Shown here: one piece after another, positions 22,878 through 31,597 of the stretch
Layout: each line of letters starts with the position of its first letter
Position numbering within the stretch: position 1 is the stretch's first letter
From: an uncultured Clostridia bacterium
Lineage (GTDB): Bacteria; Bacillota; Clostridia; Christensenellales; Borkfalkiaceae
NCBI GenBank assembly: GCA_944330115.1
Contig: CALVIN010000009.1
Location: forward strand, 1 to 51,615
Length of the DNA: 51,615 nucleotides
Direction of reading: 5' to 3'
Notes under the pieces: generated by a model
Database searches by the model: none
What the model saw: only the letters and a program-made list of their open reading frames with translations
Told to the model about the DNA's origin: nothing
Made by a program: the position numbers and the translations under genes

Positions 22878-24431
22878 ATGGCTAAAAAACCCTATGCGAT
22901 AATAATAATGGACGGCTACGGCATAGCCCCCGCCGGCCCCGGCAACGCGATAGCGCTCGACGGCAGCAAGAACGTGAGCGAGCTTGAAAAGAAATACCCC
23001 TCCGCCACTTTAGGCGCGAGCGGCCTTTCGGTAGGCCTGCCCGACGGACAGATGGGCAACAGCGAAGTGGGCCACCTGAACATGGGCGCGGGCAGGATAG
23101 TTTATCAGGACCTTACGAGGATAACCAAATCGATACAGGACGGCGACTTTTTTGAGAACCCCGTGCTCTTGAAGGCGATGGACAACGCCAAGAACGGCAA
23201 GAAGCTGCACCTTTACGGCCTGCTTTCGGACGGCGGCGTGCACAGCCACATCACCCACCTTTTCGCACTTTTGGAGATGGCGAAGAGGCAGGGCGTGAAG
23301 GACGTGTTCGTTCATTGCTTCACCGACGGCAGGGACGTATCACCCACCTCGGGCGCGGGCTTTGCGCGCGAGCTGCAGGCCGAGATAGACAGGATAGGCT
23401 GCGGCAAAATAGCCGACGTGTGCGGCAGATACTACGCAATGGACCGCGACAACAACTGGGACCGCGTTGAAAAGGCATACGATATGCTCACGCTCGGCGA
23501 GGGCGAGAAGTGCGACAACATAGCAGACGCGCTTGATAAGAGCTATAAGGAGGGTGTTACCGACGAGTTCGTAAAGCCCGCAAAGGTATATGAAGACGGC
23601 AAGCCCGTGGGACTCATTGAAAAGGGCGACAGCATAATATGCTTCAACTTCCGCCCCGACCGCGCAAGGGAGATCACCCGCGCCATGTCGCAAAAGCAGT
23701 TCGTGGTGCCCAAGGGTACGGCGTTTGAGAGAAAGACGGGATTTTTGGAGCCCGTGTATGTGTGTTTCACCGTTTACGACGCGCAGTTTGAGGGCGTGAA
23801 CATCGCCTTCCCCGAAAAGCACATAAAGAACACGCTGGGCGAATACCTTGCCTCCCTCGGCAAAAAGCAGCTTAGGATCGCCGAGACCGAGAAGTATGCG
23901 CACGTGACGTTCTTCTTCAACGGCGGTGTTGAGGCACCCAACCCCGGTGAGGTGCGCGACCTTATCCCCTCGCCCAAGGTGGCTACCTACGACCTGCAGC
24001 CCGAAATGAGCGCATACCTCGTCACCGACAAGGTAATAGAGGAGCTTGAGACGGGCGAGTTCGACGTAATGATACTCAACTTTGCAAACTGCGACATGGT
24101 AGGCCATACGGGCGTTATACCAGCAGCCGTAAAGGCCGTGCATGTTGTGGACGAGTGCGTCAAGCGCGTCACCGACAAGATACTCGAGATGGGCGGCTCG
24201 GCCCTGCTGACCGCCGACCACGGCAATGCCGACAGGATGATAGGCGACGACGGCAAGCCCTTCACGGCGCACACCACCAACCGCGTGCCCGTAGTGCTCG
24301 TATCGGACGAGTTCAAAGACGTGAAGCTGCGCGAGGACGGCATACTTGCCGACCTTGCCCCCACCCTTCTCACCGTTATGGGCCTGCCCGTACCCGAGGA
24401 GATGACCGGCAAGAGCCTCATCATAAAATAA
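22878..24431 (+). CDS. gpmI: 2,3-bisphosphoglycerate-independent phosphoglycerate mutase
   Basis: A 517-residue alkaline-phosphatase superfamily enzyme with two metal ions. 'IIMDGYG' at the start and 'GQMGNSEVGHLNMGAGRI' (catalytic Ser) are followed by 'DGRDVSPTSG', 'FRPDRAREITRA', 'NCDMVGHTG' and 'LTADHGNADRM' (metal ligands). It converts 3- to 2-phosphoglycerate. GAGG lies before the ATG. It follows pgk and tpiA after an AT-rich gap of 165 nt; gapA and eno are not in the window. Confidence 0.97.
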   Translation: MAKKPYAIIIMDGYGIAPAGPGNAIALDGSKNVSELEKKYPSATLGASGLSVGLPDGQMGNSEVGHLNMGAGRIVYQDLTRITKSIQDGDFFENPVLLKAMDNAKNGKKLHLYGLLSDGGVHSHITHLFALLEMAKRQGVKDVFVHCFTDGRDVSPTSGAGFARELQAEIDRIGCGKIADVCGRYYAMDRDNNWDRVEKAYDMLTLGEGEKCDNIADALDKSYKEGVTDEFVKPAKVYEDGKPVGLIEKGDSIICFNFRPDRAREITRAMSQKQFVVPKGTAFERKTGFLEPVYVCFTVYDAQFEGVNIAFPEKHIKNTLGEYLASLGKKQLRIAETEKYAHVTFFFNGGVEAPNPGEVRDLIPSPKVATYDLQPEMSAYLVTDKVIEELETGEFDVMILNFANCDMVGHTGVIPAAVKAVHVVDECVKRVTDKILEMGGSALLTADHGNADRMIGDDGKPFTAHTTNRVPVVLVSDEFKDVKLREDGILADLAPTLLTVMGLPVPEEMTGKSLIIK

Positions 24432-24471
24432 GCGCGTAAAAAACAAAAATTTAAAATTTTTATGTAACCCA

Positions 24472-24510
24472 CGCCCGCGCGGAAAATTCCGCGCGGGCGC
24501 AATTTTTTTT
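24472..24510 (+). terminator. Terminator of gpmI
   Basis: A 13-bp perfect GC-rich stem (24472-24484 with 24487-24499) is followed by eight T residues. Confidence 0.85.
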
Positions 24511-24598
24511 AAAACACCCCGCAATACGCCTCAAATAACGCTAGGCGGGCGCGGCTGAAAGTCTGCCGTGACAAAAATTTGCCCGCACGCAAAATCAT

Positions 24599-24627
24599 TT
24601 GCCAAATTTTGCGCATAAGAATATAAT
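24599..24627 (+). promoter_or_regulatory. Promoter of the EamA transporter
   Basis: -35 TTGCCA at 24599-24604, a 17-nt spacer and -10 TATAAT at 24622-24627. Confidence 0.7.
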
Positions 24628-24668
24628 TTATAGCAAATCAACGCATAGCCGCCGCGGGCGGCGCTTTT

Positions 24669-25706
24669 ATGAGAGACATGTTTAAATTTGACGCGCAAAA
24701 ATTTTTTTCGAAAAACATAGTTGTGGTGTTCGGCGCGCTGCTGTGCTGCATGCTGTGGGGCAGCGCATTCCCCTGCGTGAAGCTGGGATATACGCTGTTC
24801 AACGTAGACTCCTCCTCATACTCCTCGCTGATACTGTTTGCGGGGGTGCGCTTTACGCTTGCCGGCGTGCTGGTGCTGATATTCGGCAGCATAACCCAGC
24901 GCCGCCTGCTGCTGCCCAAAAGGGGCAACATATGGCGCGTGCTTGTGGTGGCGCTCTTTCAGACGGCCGTGCAATACACCTGCTTTTACATAGGCCTTGC
25001 GCACCTTACGGGCGTGAAGAGCTCGGTTTTGAACGGGCTGGGCGTGTTTTTTACGATAATAGCCGCCTGTTTTATATTCCGCACCGAAAGATTTACGATA
25101 GTAAAGCTTTTAGGCTGCGTGCTGGGGTTTGGCGGCGTGCTTATAATGAACCTCGACGGGCTCAACTTTGAGTTCACATTCGCGGGCGAGGGGCTGATAA
25201 TTTTAAGCGGTATTTCGGCGGCCATGGCGGCGGGGTTTGTTAAGGTATTTTCGCGCCATGAGAACACCACCACGCTGTGCGGCTGGCAGTTTTTGTGCGG
25301 CGGGCTTGCGCTGGTGATAATAGGCGCGGCCTCGGGCGGGAGCATAAGGCCGCAGTCGGGCGCAAGTTTTGCAATGCTCTTTTACCTTGCATTTTTATCG
25401 GCGTGCGCCTTTACGCTGCAGGGCTACCTTTTAAAATACAACCCCGTATCAAAGGTGGCGGTGTTCAAGAGCACCAACCCGCTGTTCGGCGCGCTCTTTT
25501 CGGCCATAATACTCGGCGAGAGCGAGCAGCTGCTGCACTACACCACCCTTTTGGCGCTGCTGCTTGTGTGCGGCGGCATACTTATAATAAACCTTTTGGG
25601 CGAAAGGCGGCTGTATGACCCCAAGCGGCGGCTGTGGCGCGAGATGCTTAAATTCAGAATAAGGCTGCCGCGGCGGAAGATGAGGCGGCGTGCGCGAAGA
25701 TTTTGA
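24669..25706 (+). CDS. EamA/DMT-family transporter
   Basis: A 345-residue membrane protein with about ten hydrophobic segments in two EamA repeats. The first begins 'VVFGALLCCMLWGSAFPCVKLGYTLF' with the typical 'WGSxF' near the first helix. The second includes 'AFTLQGYLLKYNPVSKVAVFKSTNPLFGALFSAIILGESE', with the conserved P-x-x-x-x-x-x-x-LGE end. A basic C-terminal tail (RIRLPRRKMRRRARRF) faces the cytosol. The family exports amino acids, nucleotides or other metabolites; the substrate is unknown. It stands alone, with its own promoter. Confidence 0.92.
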   Translation: MRDMFKFDAQKFFSKNIVVVFGALLCCMLWGSAFPCVKLGYTLFNVDSSSYSSLILFAGVRFTLAGVLVLIFGSITQRRLLLPKRGNIWRVLVVALFQTAVQYTCFYIGLAHLTGVKSSVLNGLGVFFTIIAACFIFRTERFTIVKLLGCVLGFGGVLIMNLDGLNFEFTFAGEGLIILSGISAAMAAGFVKVFSRHENTTTLCGWQFLCGGLALVIIGAASGGSIRPQSGASFAMLFYLAFLSACAFTLQGYLLKYNPVSKVAVFKSTNPLFGALFSAIILGESEQLLHYTTLLALLLVCGGILIINLLGERRLYDPKRRLWREMLKFRIRLPRRKMRRRARRF

Positions 25707-25779
25707 GCATACTGCAAAAAGCGGCGCAAAAAAATAGGGTTTTCAGTGCAAAAAATTTTGTTTACGGCGGCATTTTTGT

Positions 25780-25808
25780 TTGTGTTAGACTGCGCTTTGT
25801 GTTATAAT
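25780..25808 (+). promoter_or_regulatory. Promoter of secG
   Basis: -35 TTGTGT at 25780-25785, a 17-nt spacer and -10 TATAAT at 25803-25808. Confidence 0.6.
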
Positions 25809-25847
25809 GCTATACGCACAATAAATCGGTGAGGGAATTTAGCTGAT

Positions 25848-26120
25848 ATGAATACACCCCAATATACACTGTATATAACTTTCACTTTAATATTTATGGC
25901 GCTTTTGTTTATAGCCGCCATCGTAGCCATCGTGGTAGTTCTCTTCCAGAAGAGCAATTCCGACGGTATTCAGGGCATCACGGCTACCAGCGAGACCTTC
26001 TTCGGCAAGAACAAGGGCCGCAGCATAGAGAGCAAGCTCAAGAAATGGTCGTGGATAACGCTCATAGTTATAGGCGTACTCTCCCTGGTCATCTATATCG
26101 TTCAGATAATCGCTCCCTGA
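25848..26120 (+). CDS. secG: Preprotein translocase subunit SecG
   Basis: A 90-residue membrane protein with two hydrophobic segments (LYITFTLIFMALLFIAAIVAIVVVLFQ and WITLIVIGVLSLVIYIVQII) around a loop 'GITATSETFFGKNKGRS', a variant of the SecG loop. SecG supports SecYE during protein export. It lies before rnr and smpB, the usual secG-rnr-smpB order in Firmicutes. GAGGG lies about 11 nt before the ATG. Confidence 0.94.
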   Translation: MNTPQYTLYITFTLIFMALLFIAAIVAIVVVLFQKSNSDGIQGITATSETFFGKNKGRSIESKLKKWSWITLIVIGVLSLVIYIVQIIAP

Positions 26121-26147
26121 ATTTCGGGCAAGGCGGACATAGCAAAC

Positions 26148-26179
26148 AAAAGCGGCTTTTTTTAAGGCCGCTTTTTTTT
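26148..26179 (+). terminator. Terminator of secG
   Basis: AAAAGCGGC pairs with GCCGCTTTT over a 10-nt T-rich loop, followed by T residues. It separates secG from rnr. Confidence 0.7.
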
Positions 26180-26240
26180 ACAACCATAAGAACTTTTTAA
26201 TACATAACTATATAACATAGGCTTTTTTATACGCGACAAA

Positions 26241-28574
26241 ATGACTGTAAAAGAAAATTTGGAACAGCTGTTCGGTGATGGCAAGCTGGCATTTAAAACG
26301 GAAAGACAGATATCTGAAATACTTAAAATAAAGCCTGCCGAGAGGAAGGCGCTTTTGCGCATACTCGGCGAGCTTGAAAAGGGCGGCGTTATATTAAAGA
26401 ACAACGCAGGCGAATACTTCACTCCCGCGCAGGCGGGGGTAATCAAGGGCACCATTCAGGCCAACGAGCGCGGCTTTGCCTTTCTTATACCCGACGACAG
26501 GAGCTTGAGCGACTTTTTTATACCCCGCCACTCACTGCACGGCGCGCTCGACGGCGACACGGTGTTCGTTACAAAGGTAAAGGGCACCGTAGACGAGGCG
26601 AGCGTGCTAAAAATACTTGAGCGCGGGCACAGGGCCGTTGCCGGCACCTTTGAAAGGATGGGCGGCGCATGCTACGTCGTGCCCGACTCGGCAAGGTTTG
26701 TGCCGAGGATATTTGTGCCCTCCTCCCTTACCATGAACGCCGAGGACGGCTACAAGGTGGTGTGCGCTATAACGTCATACCCGCAGGGCAAGGCGCCCAA
26801 CGGAAAGGTAATTGAGATACTCGGCAAAAGCGGCGATTTTTATGCCGAGGAGCTGTCTATCATACGCAACTACGGGCTGTATGAGCAATTCCCCGAGGAG
26901 GTAGAGCGCGAGGCCGAGGAGGTCGCCGCACAGAAGATATCGGCGCGCGGGCGGAGAGATCTGCGCGGACAGCTTATAATAACCATAGACGGCGACGACA
27001 CGCGCGACATCGACGACGCGGTATCGCTTGAGAGGCGGGGCGAAAACTTTGTGCTGGCCGTGCACATAGCCGACGTGGGCAACTACGTTAAGCGCGGCAG
27101 CAAGCTAGACGAGGAGGCCTACCGCCGCGGCACGAGCGTATATTTCCCCGACAGGGTGCTGCCCATGCTGCCGAGGGCGCTCTCTAACGGGGCGTGCAGC
27201 TTAAACGAGGGCGAGGACAGGTATGCCCTCTCCTGCGTGATGACGATAGATAAAAACGGCGAAAGACGGGACTGCGAGATATTTGAGAGCATAATAAAAA
27301 GCAGCCGCCGCATGACATATAGAGAGCTGACGGCCATAACCGAGGGCGACGGGGACGCGGTAAAAAAATACCCCGAACTTACCAGGCTGTGCGCCGACAT
27401 GAAGGAGCTTTGCGGCATACTCACAAACAGGCGCGAACGGCTGGGAAACATCGATTTGAGCGTAAAAGAGGCGCACATATACCTTGACGAACGCGGCGAG
27501 ATAGTAATACCCGACTACGAGCGCACGATATCCGAAAGGATGATAGAGCAGTTTATGATAAGCGCCAACGAGGCGGTGGCCGAGTTCATGGAAAAGAAGG
27601 GCGCGCCCTTTATGTTCCGCGTGCACGAGCCGCCCGCACCCGAAAAGGTGACCTCCTTTCTATCCTTCCTCTCCGACCTCGGCATAGGCGGCAGGATAAG
27701 CGAGGACGAGCCCAAGCCCGAGCAGTTCAGGAACATACTAAAGAGCATTGATGGCAAGCCCGCGGAGAGCGCCGTGAACAAGGCCATGCTGCGCACCATG
27801 CAGAAGGCGCGCTACTTTGAGCGCAACCTGGGGCACTTCGGCATAGCCAGCGAGTGCTATTGCCACTTCACCTCCCCCATTCGCCGCTATCCCGACCTGT
27901 TCATTCACCGCATAATAAAGGGCGTGCTGCACGGCGATGGCGAGCTGATGAAAAAGAAGTACGCCTCCGTCGCCGCCGAGGAGGCCGCGCACTGTTCGCT
28001 TTGCGAGAGGAACGCCGACGGGGCCGAGCGCGACGTTGACAGCCTTTATAAGACTGTGTATATGAGCGACCGCGTTGGCGAGGAATACGAGGCCACCGTT
28101 TCGGGCGTGACGGCATTCGGCGTGTTTGCCGAGCTCGACAACACAGTTGAAGGACTCATCCGCCTTGAAAAGCTGCCGGGCGGCAGCTATGAATACCTCG
28201 AGGACAAGTTCACATTGAAGGGCGAGCGCACCTTCCGCCTGGGCGACAGAATAAAGATACGCGTGGACGGGTGCGACTGGGGCAACATGCGCCCCGAATT
28301 TTCGCTTGCAGACTGCCCGCCCGAGGAAAGCGATCGCGGCCACACCCGCGCAAACGGCAAGAGCGGCGGAAATACGCACAAAAATACGCTCGCAGGCGCG
28401 GGCGAAAATACCAAAAAAGGCGGCAGACATCCGCATGCAGACGGCGAGCGCAAGCCGAGGAAAAAATCTTCGCAGGGCGCACATATAAAGCAGAGCAACA
28501 GGCGGTATGCGCGCGATAAAAAGCGGGGCGCAGGCGGCAAAAAGCACGGGCGCGGCCCCAAGAGGCAGGGTTAA
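26241..28574 (+). CDS. rnr: Ribonuclease R
   Basis: A 777-residue RNase II/R family 3'-5' exonuclease. An N-terminal helix-turn-helix region and two cold-shock domains (GTIQANERGFAFLI) precede the catalytic domain with 'TIDGDDTRDIDDAVS' (metal-binding Asp residues) and 'CHFTSPIRRYPDLFIHR'. An S1 domain follows (YEATVSGVTAFGVFAELDNTVEGLI). The last 90 or so residues are Lys/Arg/Gly-rich and low in complexity, typical of RNase R tails. It degrades structured RNA and works with SmpB in trans-translation. No clear Shine-Dalgarno precedes the ATG. Confidence 0.97.
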   Translation: MTVKENLEQLFGDGKLAFKTERQISEILKIKPAERKALLRILGELEKGGVILKNNAGEYFTPAQAGVIKGTIQANERGFAFLIPDDRSLSDFFIPRHSLHGALDGDTVFVTKVKGTVDEASVLKILERGHRAVAGTFERMGGACYVVPDSARFVPRIFVPSSLTMNAEDGYKVVCAITSYPQGKAPNGKVIEILGKSGDFYAEELSIIRNYGLYEQFPEEVEREAEEVAAQKISARGRRDLRGQLIITIDGDDTRDIDDAVSLERRGENFVLAVHIADVGNYVKRGSKLDEEAYRRGTSVYFPDRVLPMLPRALSNGACSLNEGEDRYALSCVMTIDKNGERRDCEIFESIIKSSRRMTYRELTAITEGDGDAVKKYPELTRLCADMKELCGILTNRRERLGNIDLSVKEAHIYLDERGEIVIPDYERTISERMIEQFMISANEAVAEFMEKKGAPFMFRVHEPPAPEKVTSFLSFLSDLGIGGRISEDEPKPEQFRNILKSIDGKPAESAVNKAMLRTMQKARYFERNLGHFGIASECYCHFTSPIRRYPDLFIHRIIKGVLHGDGELMKKKYASVAAEEAAHCSLCERNADGAERDVDSLYKTVYMSDRVGEEYEATVSGVTAFGVFAELDNTVEGLIRLEKLPGGSYEYLEDKFTLKGERTFRLGDRIKIRVDGCDWGNMRPEFSLADCPPEESDRGHTRANGKSGGNTHKNTLAGAGENTKKGGRHPHADGERKPRKKSSQGAHIKQSNRRYARDKKRGAGGKKHGRGPKRQG

Positions 28575-28620
28575 ACGGCATATGCGCAAAAGTTACCGCC
28601 GCGGGCGGTGCAAAAAACAG

Positions 28621-28648
28621 TTTACAAGCGCGGCGATTATGGTATAAT
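28621..28648 (+). promoter_or_regulatory. Promoter of smpB, probably leaderless
   Basis: -35 TTTACA at 28621-28626, a 16-nt spacer and -10 TATAAT at 28643-28648. The smpB ATG follows the -10 after only 7 nt, so the transcript would begin at or next to the start codon. Confidence 0.6.
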
Positions 28649-28655
28649 AGAAGAT

Positions 28656-29105
28656 ATGAAGAGAACGATAGCTGTTAACAGGCAGGCCTCGTTTGAGTAC
28701 TTCATAGAGGAGAAGTTCGAGGCGGGAATACAGCTCGAGGGAGCGGAAGTTAAGTCTTTGAGGCAGGGCAACTGCAGCCTTAAAGACAGTTTTTGCTACC
28801 TTACGGGCGGCGAGATATTTATAAAGAACATGCACATCGCCGTGTATGACAAGGCGGGCGCGTTCAACTCGCACGATTCCAAACGCGACAGAAAGTTGCT
28901 GCTGCACAAGTACGAGATATCGCGCATAGCCGGCAAGGTAAATTCAAAGGGCATGACGGTGGTCCCCCTTTCGCTCTATTTTTCCGACGGGCTTGTAAAG
29001 GCCGAGATAGCGCTGTGCCGCGGCAAACAGACCTTCGACAAAAAGCGCAGCATACGCGAACGCGACATAAAGCGCGACACCGAGCGGCAGCTGAAGGAAT
29101 ATTAA
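28656..29105 (+). CDS. smpB: SsrA-binding protein SmpB
   Basis: A 149-residue SmpB: 'RQASFEYFIEEKFEAGIQLEGAEVKSLRQGNCSLKDSF', 'FIKNMHIAVYDK', 'DRKLLLHKYEI', and a basic C-terminal tail 'KKRSIRERDIKRDTERQLKEY'. It carries tmRNA to stalled ribosomes. The family start (MKRTIAVNRQASF) fixes the ATG at 28656. No tmRNA gene follows in the window. Confidence 0.97.
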   Translation: MKRTIAVNRQASFEYFIEEKFEAGIQLEGAEVKSLRQGNCSLKDSFCYLTGGEIFIKNMHIAVYDKAGAFNSHDSKRDRKLLLHKYEISRIAGKVNSKGMTVVPLSLYFSDGLVKAEIALCRGKQTFDKKRSIRERDIKRDTERQLKEY

Positions 29106-29198
29106 AGTTTTACGCGCAGTTCTGCGCAAGGCTGTTGCCGCACGGCTTGCCATACATAAAAATTTGCAAAAAAATAAACTGATACCGAGGTTGAACAT

Positions 29199-30470
29199 AT
29201 GAAAGATTACAAACAGGACACGCTTTGCGTGCAGGCGGGCTGGCACCCCGCCACGGGGGAGAGCAGGATCCCCTCGATATGCCAGAGCACTACCTTTTTT
29301 TACGGCGACAGCCAGGCGATGGCCGACTGCTTTGATTTGAAGAGCGACGGCTACTTCTACTCCCGCCTTGCAAACCCCACCGTTGCGGCCTTTGAGGGCA
29401 AGGTGGCGGCGCTCGACGGCGCGGTTGCGGCCGTGGGCTGCGCGAGCGGCATGTCGGCAATAACGCTTGCGGCGCTCACCATTGCTGGTGCGGGCGACAA
29501 CGTGGTGTGCAGCCAGTCGGTATACGGCGGCACATTCAACCTGTTCGGCACTACGCTGCCCAAGCTCGGCATAGAGTGCAGGTTTTTCGACCCCGACGAC
29601 AGCGCCGAACACATACAGTCGCTGATCGACGACAAAACCAAGTTTATAATAGCCGAAACGATAGCCAACCCCTCGATGGTGGTGCTCGACTTCGACAAAA
29701 TAGCAAATATTGCAAAGAGCAACGGGCTGGTGTTTATGGTGGACAACACCCTCGCCACCCCCATACTTTGCAGGCCCAAGGACTTTGGCGCGAACATTAT
29801 AATATACTCCACCTCCAAGTATATGGAGGGGCACGCCGCGGCGCTCGGCGGAATGATAGTCGACGCGGGCACATTCGACTTTAAAGATAACCCCCGCTAC
29901 CCCGCCTTCAACGTGCCCGACGAGAGCTATCACGGCCTTGTTTATGCCGACCTTGCCGTGCCCTTTGCCACAAAGTGCAGGGCGCAGCTCATACGCGACA
30001 CGGGAGCCATTATGGCGCCCATGAACGCATACCTTTCATTCCTCGGCTGCGACACGCTTGCGCTGCGCATGGAGAGGCACTCGGCAAACGCCAAGAGGAT
30101 AGCGGCATACCTCGATAAGCACCCCAAGGTGGCGTGGGTAAAGCACCCCTCGCTGCCCGACAACAAGTATCACGCGCTCGCCGAAAAGTACCTGCCCAAG
30201 GGGCAGGGCGGCATGCTGAGCTTTGGCATAAAGGGCGATATTTCGCAGTGCCGCGCATTTATGGAGAGCCTTAAACTTATAACGCAGGAGACGCACGTTG
30301 CCGACGTGCGCAGCTGCGTGCTTCACCCCGCCTCTACCACGCACAGACAGCTTTCGGAGCACGAGCTTGAAATGGCGGGCGTGCCTGCAAACCTTGTGCG
30401 CCTTTCCGTGGGCATAGAGAACGCCGACGACCTTATCGCCGACATCGAGAGCGCCTTAGAGAGAGTGTAA
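29199..30470 (+). CDS. metY: O-acetylhomoserine sulfhydrylase (Cys/Met metabolism PLP enzyme)
   Basis: A 423-residue PLP enzyme of the cystathionine-gamma-synthase family. 'TLCVQAGWHPATGESRIPSICQSTTF', 'YSRLANPTVAAFEGKVAALDG', 'GCASGMSAI' and 'YSTSKYMEGH' (PLP Lys207) are all present. The length and the 'YSRLxNPT' motif favour O-acetylhomoserine aminocarboxypropyltransferase, which makes homocysteine from O-acetylhomoserine and sulfide. A cystathionine-type enzyme is less likely. The adjacent metA has the acetyl-CoA-type residue, which supports this. GAGG precedes the ATG. Confidence 0.92.
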   Translation: MKDYKQDTLCVQAGWHPATGESRIPSICQSTTFFYGDSQAMADCFDLKSDGYFYSRLANPTVAAFEGKVAALDGAVAAVGCASGMSAITLAALTIAGAGDNVVCSQSVYGGTFNLFGTTLPKLGIECRFFDPDDSAEHIQSLIDDKTKFIIAETIANPSMVVLDFDKIANIAKSNGLVFMVDNTLATPILCRPKDFGANIIIYSTSKYMEGHAAALGGMIVDAGTFDFKDNPRYPAFNVPDESYHGLVYADLAVPFATKCRAQLIRDTGAIMAPMNAYLSFLGCDTLALRMERHSANAKRIAAYLDKHPKVAWVKHPSLPDNKYHALAEKYLPKGQGGMLSFGIKGDISQCRAFMESLKLITQETHVADVRSCVLHPASTTHRQLSEHELEMAGVPANLVRLSVGIENADDLIADIESALERV

Positions 30471-30476
30471 CAAGCC

Positions 30477-31385
30477 ATGCCCATAGTCATCGACAGAGAT
30501 ATACCGGCATTTAAGATACTCACGGGCGAAAGGTGCTTCGTGATGGACAAGGAGAGGGCGCACTCGCAGGAGATAAGGCCGATAGAGATAGCCATTTTAA
30601 ACCTTATGCCCACCAAGGAGACGACCGAAACGCAGTTTATGAGGCTGCTTTCAAACAGCCCGCTGCAGGTGAACATAACGCTGATAAAGACCTCTACCTA
30701 CCGCAGCACGCACACCGAACAGCAGCACCTTGAGCGCTTTTATAAGACCTTTGACGAGATAAAGGGCCAGCGCTTCGACGGCATGATAGTTACGGGCGCG
30801 CCCGTGGAGAACATGGAATTTGAGGAAGTGGCATATTGGGACGAGTTCAAGGAGATACTCGACTGGACGAATACGCACGTCACCTCCACCCTGTTCATAT
30901 GCTGGGGAGCGCAGGCGGCGCTGCACTATTTTTACGGCATAAAAAAGCACCCCTTAAAGCAAAAGTGCTTCGGCATATTTGCGCACCACCGCATACGCGG
31001 TGACGTGCCCGAACCGCTGATGAGGGGCATTTCGGACGAATTCCACATGCCGCACTCCCGCCATACCGTGGTATATGCCAAGGACATAGAACACATAAAG
31101 GAGCTTAAGATACTCGCCTATTCCAAGCGCGCGGGCGCCTCTATAATAAAGAGCGACGACAACAAGCGCGTGTTTGTGATGGGGCACATGGAGTATGACC
31201 GCGACACGCTTAAAAACGAATATGAGCGCGACAAGGCCAAGGGGCTGGACATTCAGCCGCCCGTAAACTACTTCACCGACTCCACCCACACGGCGGTGAA
31301 GATGAACTGGACCTCCACCGCCAACCTCTTTTACATAAACTGGCTGAACTACTACGTATATCAGGTTACGCCCTATGTGCTTTGA
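30477..31385 (+). CDS. metA: Homoserine O-acetyltransferase (MetA family)
   Basis: A 302-residue MetA. 'FDGMIVTGAPVENMEFEEVAYWDE' has Glu at position 111, the residue known to select acetyl-CoA over succinyl-CoA in Bacillus MetA. The catalytic Cys is Cys142 in 'LFICWGAQAAL', and 'GHMEYD' carries the His and Glu. The product O-acetylhomoserine feeds the metY enzyme, 6 nt upstream in the same operon. A strong terminator follows. Confidence 0.95.
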   Translation: MPIVIDRDIPAFKILTGERCFVMDKERAHSQEIRPIEIAILNLMPTKETTETQFMRLLSNSPLQVNITLIKTSTYRSTHTEQQHLERFYKTFDEIKGQRFDGMIVTGAPVENMEFEEVAYWDEFKEILDWTNTHVTSTLFICWGAQAALHYFYGIKKHPLKQKCFGIFAHHRIRGDVPEPLMRGISDEFHMPHSRHTVVYAKDIEHIKELKILAYSKRAGASIIKSDDNKRVFVMGHMEYDRDTLKNEYERDKAKGLDIQPPVNYFTDSTHTAVKMNWTSTANLFYINWLNYYVYQVTPYVL

Positions 31386-31421
31386 TATGCGCATATGCAA
31401 AAATAAAATATTTTTACCGCA

Positions 31422-31452
31422 AAGGCGGCGGCACAGTATGTGCCGCCGCCTT
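31422..31452 (+). terminator. Terminator of metY-metA
   Basis: A 14-bp perfect stem AAGGCGGCGGCACA and its complement, 3-nt loop, followed by an AT-only tract. Confidence 0.75.
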
Positions 31453-31561
31453 AAATTTTTATTAAATTATTTATTTAATTTAAATTTTTAATTTATTTAT
31501 TTTTTTAATTAAATTTAATTTAATTTATTTTATTTTTAATTAAATTTTATTTTTAATTTTT
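31453..31561. repeat. AT-only low-complexity tract
   Basis: More than 100 nt made only of A and T (repeats of TTTAATT, TTTATT and similar) between two convergent operons in a GC-rich chromosome. A shorter version lies at 22713-22760. I see no gene. Confidence 0.7.
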
Positions 31562-31597
31562 GATACATGGTGCGCTCTTTGCGCCCGCCAAACGCTT

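Noticed and set aside
21287-24524. Long antisense ORFs opposite pgk, tpiA and gpmI (up to 394 codons)
   Set aside because: GC-rich coding DNA leaves antisense frames open. The translations show no domains and an odd His/Val/Leu composition, while the sense genes are certain.
29106-29198. tmRNA (ssrA) after smpB
   Set aside because: The gap is only 93 nt, without the tRNA-like ends or a tag ORF.
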